Origin: an uncultured Prevotellaceae bacterium
Lineage (GTDB): Bacteria > Bacteroidota > Bacteroidia > Bacteroidales > Bacteroidaceae
Direction: 5' to 3'
DNA: 64,000 bases
NCBI GenBank assembly: GCA_900321965.1
Contig: ONYA01000007.1
Location: 46,533 to 110,532 of the forward strand
In this document: one piece after another, positions 1 to 9,035 of the stretch
Numbering within the stretch: position 1 is the first letter of the stretch
Layout of the letters: each line of letters starts with the position of its first letter
Notes under the pieces: model-generated
Seen by the model: only the letters and a program-made list of their open reading frames with translations
Databases searched by the model: none
What the model was told of the DNA's origin: nothing
Program-made: the position numbers and the translations under genes

Positions 1-984
1 GATGGTGGTAAACACGCCGTGCTGCGTCAGGAAGTCACGCAACCGCTCCATACGCTGTTCGTCAGCTCCTGGCAGGTCGACACCGGGAATGGCGTGAAAA
101 CGTATCAGGTTGACGCGGCACTCCAGTCCCTGAACCAGCTTGACAATCTCGCGGCCATGTGCCAACGTATCGTTCAAGCCAGCAAAACAGATGTATTCGA
201 ATGAGCAACGGCGCTGGTGGGTGAAATCATACTGCCGCAACAGATCCACCGTCTCAGCAATCGGCATGGCCCGTTCGGCAGGCATCAGTCCCAAACGTTG
301 TTCGTGGAGCGGTGAGTGCATGGAGATTGCCACATGGCACTGGCTCTCGTCAAGGAACCGCTTCAGCTTGCTTCTGACACCGACACTGCTCACCGTGATG
401 CGTTTGGGACTCCACTGATAGCCGTCGTCAGCCGTCAGTATCTGCGTAACACGCAGCACGGCATCGAGGTTATCCATCGGCTCGCCCTGTCCCATAAACA
501 CGACATTCGTCAGGCGGTCGCGTTCGGGCAGCGAATAAATCTGGTTCAGGATATCGGCCGCCGTGAGGTTGCCTTCCCATCCCTGCTTACCCGTCTGGCA
601 GAAGAGGCAGTTCATCTTACAGCCCACCTGCGACGACACGCAGAGGGTTGCCCGGTCCTCATCGGGTATGAAAACCGTCTCGACGAACCTGCCCTTCGTG
701 TCTGTTGTGTCTGAGTCGCAACAGACGGGAAAGAGGTACTTCACCGTTCCGTCCACACTACGCTGGCAGTCGATGGGGGCCATTGTCCCAACAGTGTAAA
801 GCGCCTTCAGCCGCTCCCGATTCTGTTTCGAGATATTGGTCATCTCGTCGATCGACATGACATGCTGCTGATAGAGCCAACGGGCTATCTGCCCACCCGT
901 AAAGGCAGGCATTCCCAGTGCCTTGACAGTCTCTTTCAGCTCGGCACTGGTCATTCCCATGAGCACTTTCTTTCCGACGGTCAT
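1..984 (-). CDS. rlmN: 23S rRNA (adenine-C2)-methyltransferase RlmN, 3' end outside window
   Basis: Radical-SAM enzyme that methylates C2 of A2503 in 23S rRNA and also acts on tRNA. My reading of the reverse strand gives 328 codons open to the window edge. The cluster-binding motif is visible as CKMNCLFC (CxxxCxxC), preceded by VSSQVGC. GQGEPMDN, SVGVRSKL and HSPLHEQR follow as expected for the RlmN/Cfr family. I chose the ATG at 984, giving MTVGKKVLMGMTSAELKE, because the family motif GMTxxEL follows at once. The C-terminal end, with the second catalytic cysteine, lies beyond base 1. It is transcribed divergently from the gene at 1087. Function is secure at family level. Confidence 0.95.
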   Translation of the reverse strand, partial: MTVGKKVLMGMTSAELKETVKALGMPAFTGGQIARWLYQQHVMSIDEMTNISKQNRERLKALYTVGTMAPIDCQRSVDGTVKYLFPVCCDSDTTDTKGRFVETVFIPDEDRATLCVSSQVGCKMNCLFCQTGKQGWEGNLTAADILNQIYSLPERDRLTNVVFMGQGEPMDNLDAVLRVTQILTADDGYQWSPKRITVSSVGVRSKLKRFLDESQCHVAISMHSPLHEQRLGLMPAERAMPIAETVDLLRQYDFTHQRRCSFEYICFAGLNDTLAHGREIVKLVQGLECRVNLIRFHAIPGVDLPGADEQRMERLRDFLTQHGVFTTI

Positions 985-1009
985 CGCGTCTTGACGTCTT
1001 TTACGGGTG

Positions 1010-1017
1010 CAAAGTTA
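1010..1017 (-). promoter_or_regulatory. -7 element for rlmN
   Basis: The reverse strand reads TAACTTTG, matching the Bacteroidota -7 consensus TAnnTTTG, about 25 nt before the rlmN start. No clear TTTG -33 box is seen at the expected 19-21 nt spacing, so this is a partial match. Confidence 0.5.
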
Positions 1018-1059
1018 CGAAATATTCTTAAAACATTCGACTGTTACAGATTTTATTTG

Positions 1060-1067
1060 TAATTTTG
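1060..1067 (+). promoter_or_regulatory. -7 element for the GT2/DUF4922/SpoIID gene
   Basis: TAATTTTG lies 20 nt upstream of the ATG at 1087 and matches TAnnTTTG. The -33 part is weak. The divergent -7 box of rlmN sits about 45 nt away. Confidence 0.5.
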
Positions 1068-1086
1068 CAAGAAATTTTTAGGAATC

Positions 1087-4000
1087 ATGAGAGAAAAAAT
1101 AGATTGTTTCCTGCCCGACTTCGACCGCGACATGATGGCACCCACCGTGTCGCAGCTGAACGAGAGTCAGGTTGTAAGATGCATTTCCTGGACAAATGGC
1201 ATGACCAGCAGCAATGCCGTCATGACGATAGCCGAACGAGCCAGAGCCGAATATGTACTGCTGTTCACCAAGCCTACCCCCGTCACGTTAGGCCAAGGTG
1301 CCATTGAGCGCATGGTGCGTGTTGCTGACGACTTTGGAGCAGCCCTCGTCTACGCCGACCGTACGGGGCATCCAGCCATCGATTACCAGCTGGGAGCCAT
1401 TCGCGACGATTTCGACTTCGGCTCGCTGCTGCTTATCCGCACCCGTCTGCTACATACGTTTGCCATGCAGGCAGGTGAGCACGACTACCAGTACGCCGGA
1501 CTCTATGCCCTGCGTCTGTTCCTCAGTCGCGAAGGACAGTTGTTGCACTTGAATGAGACGCTCTACACAGAGGTGGAGCTCGACACACGAGCTTCGGGTG
1601 TCAAACAGTTCGACTATGTGAATCCCCGCAACCGCGACGTACAGATAGAGATGGAGCAGGCTGCCACCGCCCATTTAGAGGCCATCGGTGCAAAGATAGA
1701 CCCATCCTACTATCGCCCCATAGACTTCGCCGAGCAGGAGTTTGAGGCAGAGGCCTCGGTAGTCATTCCCGTCTACAACCGCGCCAAGACCATTGCCGAT
1801 GCTGTCAACAGTGCCTTAGAGCAGAAAACGACCTTCAAATACAATGTCATCGTCGTTGACAACCATTCGACGGATGGTACTGGCGACATTCTGTCCCGCA
1901 TGTCGTCATGCCATGACGACAAGCTATACGTCATTACGCCCGAACGCACAGACCTCGGCATCGGCGGTTGCTGGAATGAAGCCATCAACGATCCACGCTG
2001 CGGACGCTTTGCCGTACAGTTAGACTCCGACGACCTCTATTCGTCGCCTAACACCCTGCAACAGGTGGTCGACTCTTTCTACAAGCAGAAGGCCGCCATG
2101 ATTATCGGCAGCTACCGTATGTGCGACTTCGACCTGAACACCCTGCCGCCAGGACTCATCGACCACAAGGAATGGACCGACGAGAACGGTCCGAACAACG
2201 CCCTGCGCATCAATGGTCTGGGAGCGCCACGCGCTTTTTTCACCCCGCTATTGCGCCAGCTGCAGTTCCCCAACACGTCGTATGGAGAGGACTACGCCTT
2301 AGGATTGGCTTTCTCGCGCCACTACCGTATCGGCCGCATCTTCGACGAACTATACCTCTGTCGCCGCTGGGGCGGCAACAGCGACGCAGCCCTGTCAGTA
2401 GACAAGGTGAATGCCAACAACCGCTATAAAGACCAGTTGCGTACACTGGAGATTAAAGCCCGCCAGCAGATGGTTAGCGGCAAGGCCGACGCCTCGATGC
2501 CAGAATCGTCGCTACAGCGGTTCTTCGAGCGTCAGCTGACGACGTGGGACGACGCCCGTCAACGGTATCAGCAGCTGAACAGTGTACAGACACGCGAGCT
2601 GAGTACAGGCACATCGACCGTCATGCTGCAATGGAATCCCGCGCGTATCGTGTCTACCGGCGCCAAGATTGACCAGCAGAGCATCGGCGAGCGCCCCTGT
2701 TTCCTCTGTGCCAAGAACCGCCCTGCCGAGCAGATGAAGCGCACCATTGACGGACGCTGGGAGTTGCTGGTCAACCCCTACCCCATCCTGCCGATGCATT
2801 TCACGCTGCCGACGCTGAAGCACACACCGCAGGCTATTAAAGATATGTATGGTGAGATATACCGCTTGCTCAACAAGAGTCCAGAGTTAGTGGTGTTCTA
2901 CAATGGTCCGAAATGCGGTGCCTCGGCCCCCGACCATGCCCACCTGCAAGCAGGCGTGCCAAGCATCCTGCCACTGACAGACAGTTGGCAACGGTTATCG
3001 CGCGAGACAACAACGATTGTGAAGTTGTCTGAAAACGACGAGATAGCCGTCATCAACGAATATCCTTGTCCGGCACTGGTTATCCGATGTCATTCGGCAG
3101 AGGCAGGGGAGCAATTGTTTAGGGAGTTTTATGAGGCTTATGAGAGTGATGGGACTAATGGGACCAATGAGACTAATGGGAGTGAGCCTATGATGAACAT
3201 TGTGGCTTGGCGACGTGGCGATGAATACCTGTCGGTGATATTCCCAAGAGCGAAGCACCGTCCAGCCTGCTATGGTGATATCATGGTATCGCCAGGCGCC
3301 CTTGACATGGCAGGACTCATCATCACGCCCCGCGAGGAAGACTTCAACCAACTGACAGCAGAACAGGCTGTCAGCATCCTGCAAGAGGTGGCACTCTCGG
3401 AGGTCGACTTCAACAAAGTCATCGAAAGGCTGCAGAACAAGTCTCAGAGTTCAAAGATCAAGATGCCTAACACCAAAGAGCCGACAGTCAGCGTGGGCAT
3501 CATCAGCGGACAGAAAATCGTTTTCACGCTGAACGCCCCCTATACAGCCAAAGGCGCTGCCATCACCGGCGAGCAGACCGTGGAATTCAGCGAGGGTGGC
3601 ATCCTATGGCGCGGACAGCAGTATCGTGAACTACTCTTCACACCACAGTCAGCCGATGCCTCGTTCTCTTTACGCGACGTCACCATCGGCTCAGGCTTCC
3701 ATTGGGAGCGCAAGCAGACGCAGACATTCAACGGTTCATTGAGACTGGTGGTAGACAGTGACCATATCACAGCCATCAACGAACTGTCTATCGAGCGTTA
3801 CCTGACCAGTGTCATCTCCAGCGAGATGTCAGCCACATCGTCGCCCGAGCTGCTGAAAGCCCATGCCGTCATCAGCCGCTCGTGGCTGTTGGCACAGATA
3901 GAGAAACGGCGGCAACTGAAGGACGGAGGAAGCAACTCGTTCTTCTCGTTCACGAAAAAAGACGATGAGCTTATACGCTGGTACGACCGCGAGGACCACA

Positions 4001-4695
4001 CAATCTTCGACGTCTGTGCCGACGACCACTGCCAGCGCTATCAGGGTATCACCCATGCCGACAACCCATCGGTGGTAGAGGCCATCAAAGCCACCCGCGG
4101 TCAGATTCTCACCTATGGTGATGAAATCTGCGACGCCCGCTTCTCAAAATGCTGCGGCGGACAGACTGAAGAATTCCAATACTGTTGGGAAGATACGCCC
4201 AAGCCCTATCTGACATCGGTGGAATGTCCCTATTGTAACACCCACGACAAGCATATCCTGTCGCAAGTGCTGAACGACTACGATCAGGAGACGCCCGACT
4301 TCTACCACTGGACCGTGGAATACACCCGCGACGAGCTGACGGAGCTTGTCAACCACAAACTGAAGATGGACTTAGGCGACATTGTCGACCTCGTACCCTT
4401 GGAGCGCGGCAAGAGCGGCCGCATCTGGAAACTGAAGATTGTCGGCTCTAAGCGTTCGTTCACTATCGGCAAGGAACTGGAGATACGCCGCACGTTGAGC
4501 GAAAGCCATCTCTACAGCTCGTGTTTCGAAGTAGAAAAGACAGAAGGCTGTTTCCGTCTGAACGGCCGCGGATGGGGTCATGGCGTCGGCCTATGCCAGA
4601 TTGGCGCTGCCGTCATGGGGGAACAAGGAAAACCATACAACGACATATTACTCTACTACTATCGTGGTGCACAAATCAAGAAACTCTATGAATAA
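1087..4695 (+). CDS. Three-part protein: GT2-like, DUF4922 (GalT/HIT-like) and SpoIID/LytB domains
   Basis: 1202 residues, not a single known enzyme. Residues ~1-220 look like a degenerate glycosyltransferase fold. Residues ~225-440 are a GT-A family 2 domain (SVVIPVYNRA start; LDSDD metal site at 312-316). Residues ~500-780 match DUF4922, with CFLC (Cys538/Cys541) and HAHLQ (617-621), resembling the zinc and nucleotidyl-transfer motifs of the GalT/HIT superfamily. Residues ~793-1202 are SpoIID/LytB-like (SSEMSATSSPELLKAHA; C-terminal GRGWGHGVGLCQIGA), a family that cleaves denuded glycan strands in Bacillus. A low-complexity insert of T-N-G/T-N-E units at ~689-700 is encoded by 9-nt repeats. 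An in-frame ATG at 3463 marks where a separate SpoIID gene could start. The downstream AmpG-like gene overlaps by 8 nt, so a peptidoglycan-fragment role is likely but inferred. No signal peptide is seen, which is odd for a SpoIID domain. Confidence 0.8.
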   Translation: MREKIDCFLPDFDRDMMAPTVSQLNESQVVRCISWTNGMTSSNAVMTIAERARAEYVLLFTKPTPVTLGQGAIERMVRVADDFGAALVYADRTGHPAIDYQLGAIRDDFDFGSLLLIRTRLLHTFAMQAGEHDYQYAGLYALRLFLSREGQLLHLNETLYTEVELDTRASGVKQFDYVNPRNRDVQIEMEQAATAHLEAIGAKIDPSYYRPIDFAEQEFEAEASVVIPVYNRAKTIADAVNSALEQKTTFKYNVIVVDNHSTDGTGDILSRMSSCHDDKLYVITPERTDLGIGGCWNEAINDPRCGRFAVQLDSDDLYSSPNTLQQVVDSFYKQKAAMIIGSYRMCDFDLNTLPPGLIDHKEWTDENGPNNALRINGLGAPRAFFTPLLRQLQFPNTSYGEDYALGLAFSRHYRIGRIFDELYLCRRWGGNSDAALSVDKVNANNRYKDQLRTLEIKARQQMVSGKADASMPESSLQRFFERQLTTWDDARQRYQQLNSVQTRELSTGTSTVMLQWNPARIVSTGAKIDQQSIGERPCFLCAKNRPAEQMKRTIDGRWELLVNPYPILPMHFTLPTLKHTPQAIKDMYGEIYRLLNKSPELVVFYNGPKCGASAPDHAHLQAGVPSILPLTDSWQRLSRETTTIVKLSENDEIAVINEYPCPALVIRCHSAEAGEQLFREFYEAYESDGTNGTNETNGSEPMMNIVAWRRGDEYLSVIFPRAKHRPACYGDIMVSPGALDMAGLIITPREEDFNQLTAEQAVSILQEVALSEVDFNKVIERLQNKSQSSKIKMPNTKEPTVSVGIISGQKIVFTLNAPYTAKGAAITGEQTVEFSEGGILWRGQQYRELLFTPQSADASFSLRDVTIGSGFHWERKQTQTFNGSLRLVVDSDHITAINELSIERYLTSVISSEMSATSSPELLKAHAVISRSWLLAQIEKRRQLKDGGSNSFFSFTKKDDELIRWYDREDHTIFDVCADDHCQRYQGITHADNPSVVEAIKATRGQILTYGDEICDARFSKCCGGQTEEFQYCWEDTPKPYLTSVECPYCNTHDKHILSQVLNDYDQETPDFYHWTVEYTRDELTELVNHKLKMDLGDIVDLVPLERGKSGRIWKLKIVGSKRSFTIGKELEIRRTLSESHLYSSCFEVEKTEGCFRLNGRGWGHGVGLCQIGAAVMGEQGKPYNDILLYYYRGAQIKKLYE

Positions 4696-5959
4696 AAGGA
4701 ACCCGTGGGCCTGGGTGCCCACACTCTATTTTGCCGAGGGTGTGCCCTATGTGGCAGTGATGACCATCTCGCTCATCCTCTACAAGCGTCTGGGACTGTC
4801 GAACACCGACATTACTCTCTACACCTCCTGGCTCTACCTGCCTTGGGTCATCAAACCCCTGTGGAGTCCGTTCGTCGATATGCTGAAATCCAAACGATGG
4901 TGGATTGTCACCATGCAGTTACTGATTGGAGCCGCCTTGGGCGGCGTAGCCTTTACCATCCCCGTAGCGTGGTGGCTGCAGGGGTCGCTGTTCTTCTTCT
5001 GGATGATGGCTTTTGCCAGTGCCACTCACGACATTGCCGCCGACGGTTTTTATATGATGGGACTCGACGAGCACGAGCAGGCCTACTTCGTGGGCATCCG
5101 CTCAACGTTCTACCGCATTGCCACCATATTCTCCAGCGGTCTGTTAGTAGGGTTGGCTGGCGCTCTGCAGGTCATCACACGCAGCATACGCTACTCGTGG
5201 AGCCTCGTCTTCTACCTGATGGCCGGATTGTTCATTGCCTTCTGGCTCTATCATAACTGGGTGCTCCCCCGGCCCGCAGAGGATGGTGAGAAACAGACGA
5301 AGACTGCCAGTGCCATCTGGCAGGAGTTCCGCCAGACCGTTGTCACCTTCTTCCAGAAACCCCAAGTATGGGTAGGCATCTGCTTCATGCTCTTCTACCG
5401 TATGCCCGAAGGACTGTTGGCAAAGATCTCAGCACTCTTTCTGGTTGACGCCCCACACAACGGCGGACTCGGTCTGAGCGACGGCGAATACGGACTGGTA
5501 CAAGGGACGGTGGGCGTCATCGGTCTCACTGTTGGCGGCATCCTCGGTGGCATCTGCGCCAGTCGTGACGGATTGAAACGCTGGCTCTGGCCGATGGTCA
5601 TGGCCATCACCCTGCCCGACATCGTCTACGTGCTGTTAGCCTATCTGCTGCCCACGAACCTCATCGTCATCAGCATCTGCGTCTTCATCGAGCAGTTCGG
5701 CTACGGTTTCGGTTTCTCGGCTTACATGCTATACCTTATATATTATAGTCAGGGTGAGCACAAGACGTCGCACTATGCTCTCTGCACAGCCTTTATGGCG
5801 CTGTCGATGATGATTCCAGGATTGTTTGCCGGTGCACTGCAAGAGGCCGTCGGCTATCAGGCTTTCTTCATCATTGTCATGCTGGCCTGCACGATGACCT
5901 ACATCGTGACAGCTTATCTTAAGATTGATCCGGAATTTGGAAAGAAAAAGGAGGCTTAG
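4688..5959 (+). CDS. ampG: AmpG-like MFS permease (muropeptide or sugar importer)
   Basis: 423 residues from the ATG at 4688, which overlaps the preceding stop by 8 nt; this suggests translational coupling. The start MNKRNPWAWVPTLYFAEGVP and the segment ATHDIAADGFYMMGL are hallmark AmpG features, and about 12 hydrophobic segments span the protein. AmpG carries anhydromuropeptides into the cytoplasm for wall recycling. The coupling to a SpoIID-containing gene supports that role here, although substrate cannot be read from sequence. A longer in-frame start at 4580 lies inside the upstream gene and was rejected. The stop codon overlaps the convergent serine acetyltransferase stop (shared 5956-5959). 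Confidence 0.85.
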   Translation: MNKRNPWAWVPTLYFAEGVPYVAVMTISLILYKRLGLSNTDITLYTSWLYLPWVIKPLWSPFVDMLKSKRWWIVTMQLLIGAALGGVAFTIPVAWWLQGSLFFFWMMAFASATHDIAADGFYMMGLDEHEQAYFVGIRSTFYRIATIFSSGLLVGLAGALQVITRSIRYSWSLVFYLMAGLFIAFWLYHNWVLPRPAEDGEKQTKTASAIWQEFRQTVVTFFQKPQVWVGICFMLFYRMPEGLLAKISALFLVDAPHNGGLGLSDGEYGLVQGTVGVIGLTVGGILGGICASRDGLKRWLWPMVMAITLPDIVYVLLAYLLPTNLIVISICVFIEQFGYGFGFSAYMLYLIYYSQGEHKTSHYALCTAFMALSMMIPGLFAGALQEAVGYQAFFIIVMLACTMTYIVTAYLKIDPEFGKKKEA

Positions 5960-6861
5960 ATTCCTAAGCCCCCTTGGAACGATAAGTCTACCGCCTTGCT
6001 CTGCTGGATGCGTGAGTGAGGCGGTACGTTGTTTGTCACCCAGATATTGCCGCCAATGATCGAATGATGACCGATAGTGATGCGTCCTAAGATAGAGGCA
6101 TTGGAATAGACGGTGACATAGTCTTCGATAATAGGGTGACGCGGCACGTTAAGCATATTGCCATTCGCATCGTACTTAAAGCTCTTGGCCCCGAGGGTCA
6201 CGCCCTGATACAGCGTCACGTGGGCACCGATGATACAGGTCTCACCGATGACGACGCCCGTGCCGTGGTCGATGGCAAAAAACTCTCCTATCTGCGCCCC
6301 TGGATGGATGTCGATACCCGTCTTGGAATGAGCCTGCTCAGTGATGATACGCGGCAGGATGGGTATCTCCATGCTGTGTAGGACGTGGGCTATACGGTAG
6401 TGGGTCATGGCATTCACCACGGGGTAGCTGAAGATGACCTCACCATAGGTCTGCGCGGCAGGGTCGTTGTCGAACATCGCCTCAACATCGGTATACAGCA
6501 ACCGTTTGATCTCGGGCAGTTCATCAATAAACCGCAGAGCCAGCCCCCTGGCCGACTCTTCAGCATTGCCGCGGCACTCCGTGCAGAACTGCAGGCCGCA
6601 GGCAATCTGCCGCTGTAACAGTTCGTACAACTCCTCCATATTCACACCGATGATGTAGGAACGCATACGTTCGTCGGCCTGCCGCTTGTGGAAGTAGTCG
6701 GTGAAGATGATGGTCTTCACCAACTGCACGATACGTTTCACCTCAAGCACAGAAGGCAACGGTGCCCCTGTTGCCGGCATCATTCCATCCTCTTTCTCGG
6801 TATGACTGGCCATGATGGCCACATTACGCTGTAATATCTCGTTAATATCTTTCTTGCCCAT
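5956..6861 (-). CDS. epsC: Serine O-acetyltransferase, EpsC/CysE type
   Basis: 301 residues beginning MGKKDINEILQRN. It transfers acetyl from acetyl-CoA to serine, the first step of cysteine synthesis. The N-terminal helical domain is followed by the left-handed beta-helix of hexapeptide repeats (HPGAQIGEFFAIDHGTGVVI, then IGAHVTLYQGVTLGAKSF), with the catalytic Asp/His region in that stretch. I chose the internal ATG at 6861 because the upstream extension to 6960 runs back through the preceding gene's stop and lacks family similarity. The start lies 7 nt after the lipoprotein gene stop, so the two may be co-transcribed. The stop overlaps the AmpG stop on the other strand. Confidence 0.9.
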   Translation of the reverse strand: MGKKDINEILQRNVAIMASHTEKEDGMMPATGAPLPSVLEVKRIVQLVKTIIFTDYFHKRQADERMRSYIIGVNMEELYELLQRQIACGLQFCTECRGNAEESARGLALRFIDELPEIKRLLYTDVEAMFDNDPAAQTYGEVIFSYPVVNAMTHYRIAHVLHSMEIPILPRIITEQAHSKTGIDIHPGAQIGEFFAIDHGTGVVIGETCIIGAHVTLYQGVTLGAKSFKYDANGNMLNVPRHPIIEDYVTVYSNASILGRITIGHHSIIGGNIWVTNNVPPHSRIQQSKAVDLSFQGGLGI

Positions 6862-6868
6862 TGTCAGT

Positions 6869-7789
6869 TTAGTATGTGTATTCGAAGGTCTGTCCCCACT
6901 CCGGGTTAACCATAACAACGTTCGACGATGGTTCATCGGAATCATCAGAACCTTTATCATCAGAAGGTGTCACGTTGCCATTCTTAAAAAAATCGCCAGA
7001 ATATTGAGTGATACAGTTACGTTGCATCTTCACATTTGCAAACTCCTTTGTATACAGAATATTATCGTCGGCACCAAAGGCTTTCACCGTAAATGTCACA
7101 CCGCCATCACCCTCATGTGGGAAGGTGTACATCTCAAACTGTTGCTGTCCACTCTCCGTGGCATCGACAAACACCGACTGTTTAGAGTTAACACATCCAT
7201 AGCCCGTCGTTGCATCAAAGGCTCCACTGCCGCCCTCATAGTAAAACTGGAAACGCTTCACGGCTGCCGGTTTTGCGTCGTTCGTCTTCAGGCGGAACAT
7301 AGCCGTGGCACGCTTCATGCTGATGTTCATCTGTGTACCGCTACTGCCGACGACTAACGTTCCATAATAATAAAAGGTGTCGGTGAATCCCGTGCCGCCC
7401 GACGAACTCGGATTAGTAAACTGCACCTTGGAAGGACTAGTAGTCGTCGGATTGGCAGCACCACTGTGACCTACAACCAGTAGCTGATAGGTTCCCGCGT
7501 CAAGCGATAAGCTAAATGAACCGAAATCGCTGTCACCCGTTTTCTGATTCTTATAGCTCTTCCTGCTACCATCCTGATAGACAGCAAAGCACACACGGGT
7601 ACACACTTCAGTAATCGGAACCAACGCACGGGTGGATTGACCTTCCCATCCTGCATCTACCTCCGACACACGAATGATGACATTCTTGCCTGCCACAGAG
7701 GTCTCTTCGTCTGTCATCTTCTCACAGCCAGCCAGCATACTCGTCGCCAACAGCATCAGCCAAATCAGGATTGTCATTGATCTATTCAT
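6869..7789 (-). CDS. FimB/Mfa2-like surface lipoprotein, function unknown
   Basis: 306 residues from the ATG at 7789. The start MNRSMTILIWLMLLATSMLAG is a lipoprotein signal peptide, ending in the lipobox LAGC. The rest is beta-rich with Ser/Gly/Thr runs. The region KRATAMFRLKTN resembles the FimB/Mfa2 and related fimbrillin-like fold of Bacteroidota, in which 'K RA' strands recur. The C-terminus has an acidic linker (DDKGSDDSDE). The protein is probably exported to the cell surface as a fimbrial accessory or adhesin. This assignment rests on general appearance and not on a diagnostic motif. A good promoter precedes it, and serine acetyltransferase follows 7 nt after its stop. Confidence 0.6.
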   Translation of the reverse strand: MNRSMTILIWLMLLATSMLAGCEKMTDEETSVAGKNVIIRVSEVDAGWEGQSTRALVPITEVCTRVCFAVYQDGSRKSYKNQKTGDSDFGSFSLSLDAGTYQLLVVGHSGAANPTTTSPSKVQFTNPSSSGGTGFTDTFYYYGTLVVGSSGTQMNISMKRATAMFRLKTNDAKPAAVKRFQFYYEGGSGAFDATTGYGCVNSKQSVFVDATESGQQQFEMYTFPHEGDGGVTFTVKAFGADDNILYTKEFANVKMQRNCITQYSGDFFKNGNVTPSDDKGSDDSDEPSSNVVMVNPEWGQTFEYTY

Positions 7790-7822
7790 AATAATTCTCG
7801 TATTTTGTAAACATATCAACCG

Positions 7823-7853
7823 CAAAAATACAAAAAAAAACGTAACTTAACAA
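7823..7853 (-). promoter_or_regulatory. Promoter for lipoprotein/epsC transcription unit
   Basis: On the reverse strand a -33-like TTG (7851-7853) is followed after 20 nt by the -7 box TATTTTTG (7823-7830). The start codon is 33 nt further on. Confidence 0.65.
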
Positions 7854-7892
7854 CAAAATTAAAAAAAAAATCAGTTTACGAAAAAAAAATCG

Positions 7893-7900
7893 TATCTTTG
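7893..7900 (+). promoter_or_regulatory. Orphan forward -7 element
   Basis: TATCTTTG on the + strand matches the -7 consensus, but both flanking genes are on the - strand. The only reading frame after it is an 11-codon one at 7925-7960 (ATG to TGA). There is no clear -33 box. It may drive a small RNA or be chance in an A/T-rich spacer. Confidence 0.3.
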
Positions 7901-7964
7901 TGACCACATAACCATCAGATAACAATGGACATCCGCCACGTCTATTTAGGGGATGTATGAACAG

Positions 7965-9020
7965 CTATTCGTAATGACGAATCCTCACATCAATGTCTTC
8001 GCCTTGGAGCTGAGCGGGAACACTGCTTAAGTTCGTCTGTCCGTAATGATAAGGGAACAGCACCTTGGGCTTCACTGTCCTTGCTGCCTTCACCAGTTGC
8101 TCTGTCGTCATCGTGTAAGGCTGGTTGCAGGGCAGGAATGCAATGTCGATGTCCTTGATGGCAGACATTTCTGGAATATCCTCCGTATCACCGGCGATGT
8201 ATATTCTCAAGCCGTCGATGGTCAGGATATAGCCGTTGTCGCGGCCCTTAGGGTGAAACTGCGTACGTCCCTCTGAAGTATTATAGGCAGGAACGGCTTC
8301 TATCGTACAGTCATCGGCCAGTTTCAGCACGTCGCCGTTTGCCATTACCTCACCTGCGCCGAACATCTCGGCACAACGTTTGTTGGTAATGAAGCGCGTC
8401 TTTTCGTCTGAAAGACTTTTGATAGCCTCACGGTCGAAGTGGTCGCCATGTTCGTGTGTCACAAAGAGATAATCGGCTTTGGGCATGGCAGCATAGTTAA
8501 TGAGCTTATTGCCTAACTTGCCCACAGGGTCGACTTCGATTTCCTTGCCGTCATACTCGATGCGAATGCTGGCATGTACGAGTGCATGGAACTTGACCGT
8601 CTTCCCGCTCTTGGTTTTGAACACATCCACCTCATAAGTTGTGGTCACGACGGACTTCCCAGCCTCCTTCCATGCTAAAATGCCGCCTACAAGATTCACA
8701 CACTGATAGCCTTCTGCTGCCAGCTTTCCGGCAGCATTGGCAGAGCGGCGGCCACTGCGGCAATACACCGCCACCCTCTTGTCAAGCGGTAAAGCGGCCT
8801 TCGCTTTCTCGACAAAGTCGCTTTGCCCTTGGTCGATAAGCACAGCTCCCTCGATGTGACCGTCCTTGAACTCTTCGGCGGTGCGCACGTCCAATACCAC
8901 GACATCAGGATCTTCTGTCAACCGTGAGAAAGCCTGAACGTCGGCATTCTCAAAATTCTGTTGACCACAGGCTGTCGTCATCCCCAAAATAGCCAGTAAA
9001 CATGTCAAAATCTTCTTCAT
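7965..9020 (-). CDS. Rhodanese / metallo-beta-lactamase-fold fusion lipoprotein
   Basis: 351 residues. A lipoprotein signal ends at Cys18 (GMTTAC). Residues ~25-120 are a rhodanese domain with the active-site loop CRSGRR (Cys87) and the LDVRTAEEF signature. Residues ~130-351 are a metallo-beta-lactamase-fold hydrolase of the UlaG-like type (THEHGDHFD, His188/His190/Asp192/His193; later AGDTEDIPE and HYGQTN). Rhodanese domains handle sulfane sulfur. Fusion to an MBL domain recalls persulfide dioxygenase systems, but this MBL type is closer to UlaG-like hydrolases, so substrate is uncertain. Export as a lipoprotein makes a periplasmic or surface site likely. It stands alone, with the tmRNA terminator just upstream. 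Confidence 0.85.
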   Translation of the reverse strand: MKKILTCLLAILGMTTACGQQNFENADVQAFSRLTEDPDVVVLDVRTAEEFKDGHIEGAVLIDQGQSDFVEKAKAALPLDKRVAVYCRSGRRSANAAGKLAAEGYQCVNLVGGILAWKEAGKSVVTTTYEVDVFKTKSGKTVKFHALVHASIRIEYDGKEIEVDPVGKLGNKLINYAAMPKADYLFVTHEHGDHFDREAIKSLSDEKTRFITNKRCAEMFGAGEVMANGDVLKLADDCTIEAVPAYNTSEGRTQFHPKGRDNGYILTIDGLRIYIAGDTEDIPEMSAIKDIDIAFLPCNQPYTMTTEQLVKAARTVKPKVLFPYHYGQTNLSSVPAQLQGEDIDVRIRHYE

Positions 9021-9035
9021 ACCTTACCTGTTTTA

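Noticed and set aside
7925-7960. 11-codon reading frame
   Set aside because: Too short to support as a gene; reported only with the orphan promoter box.
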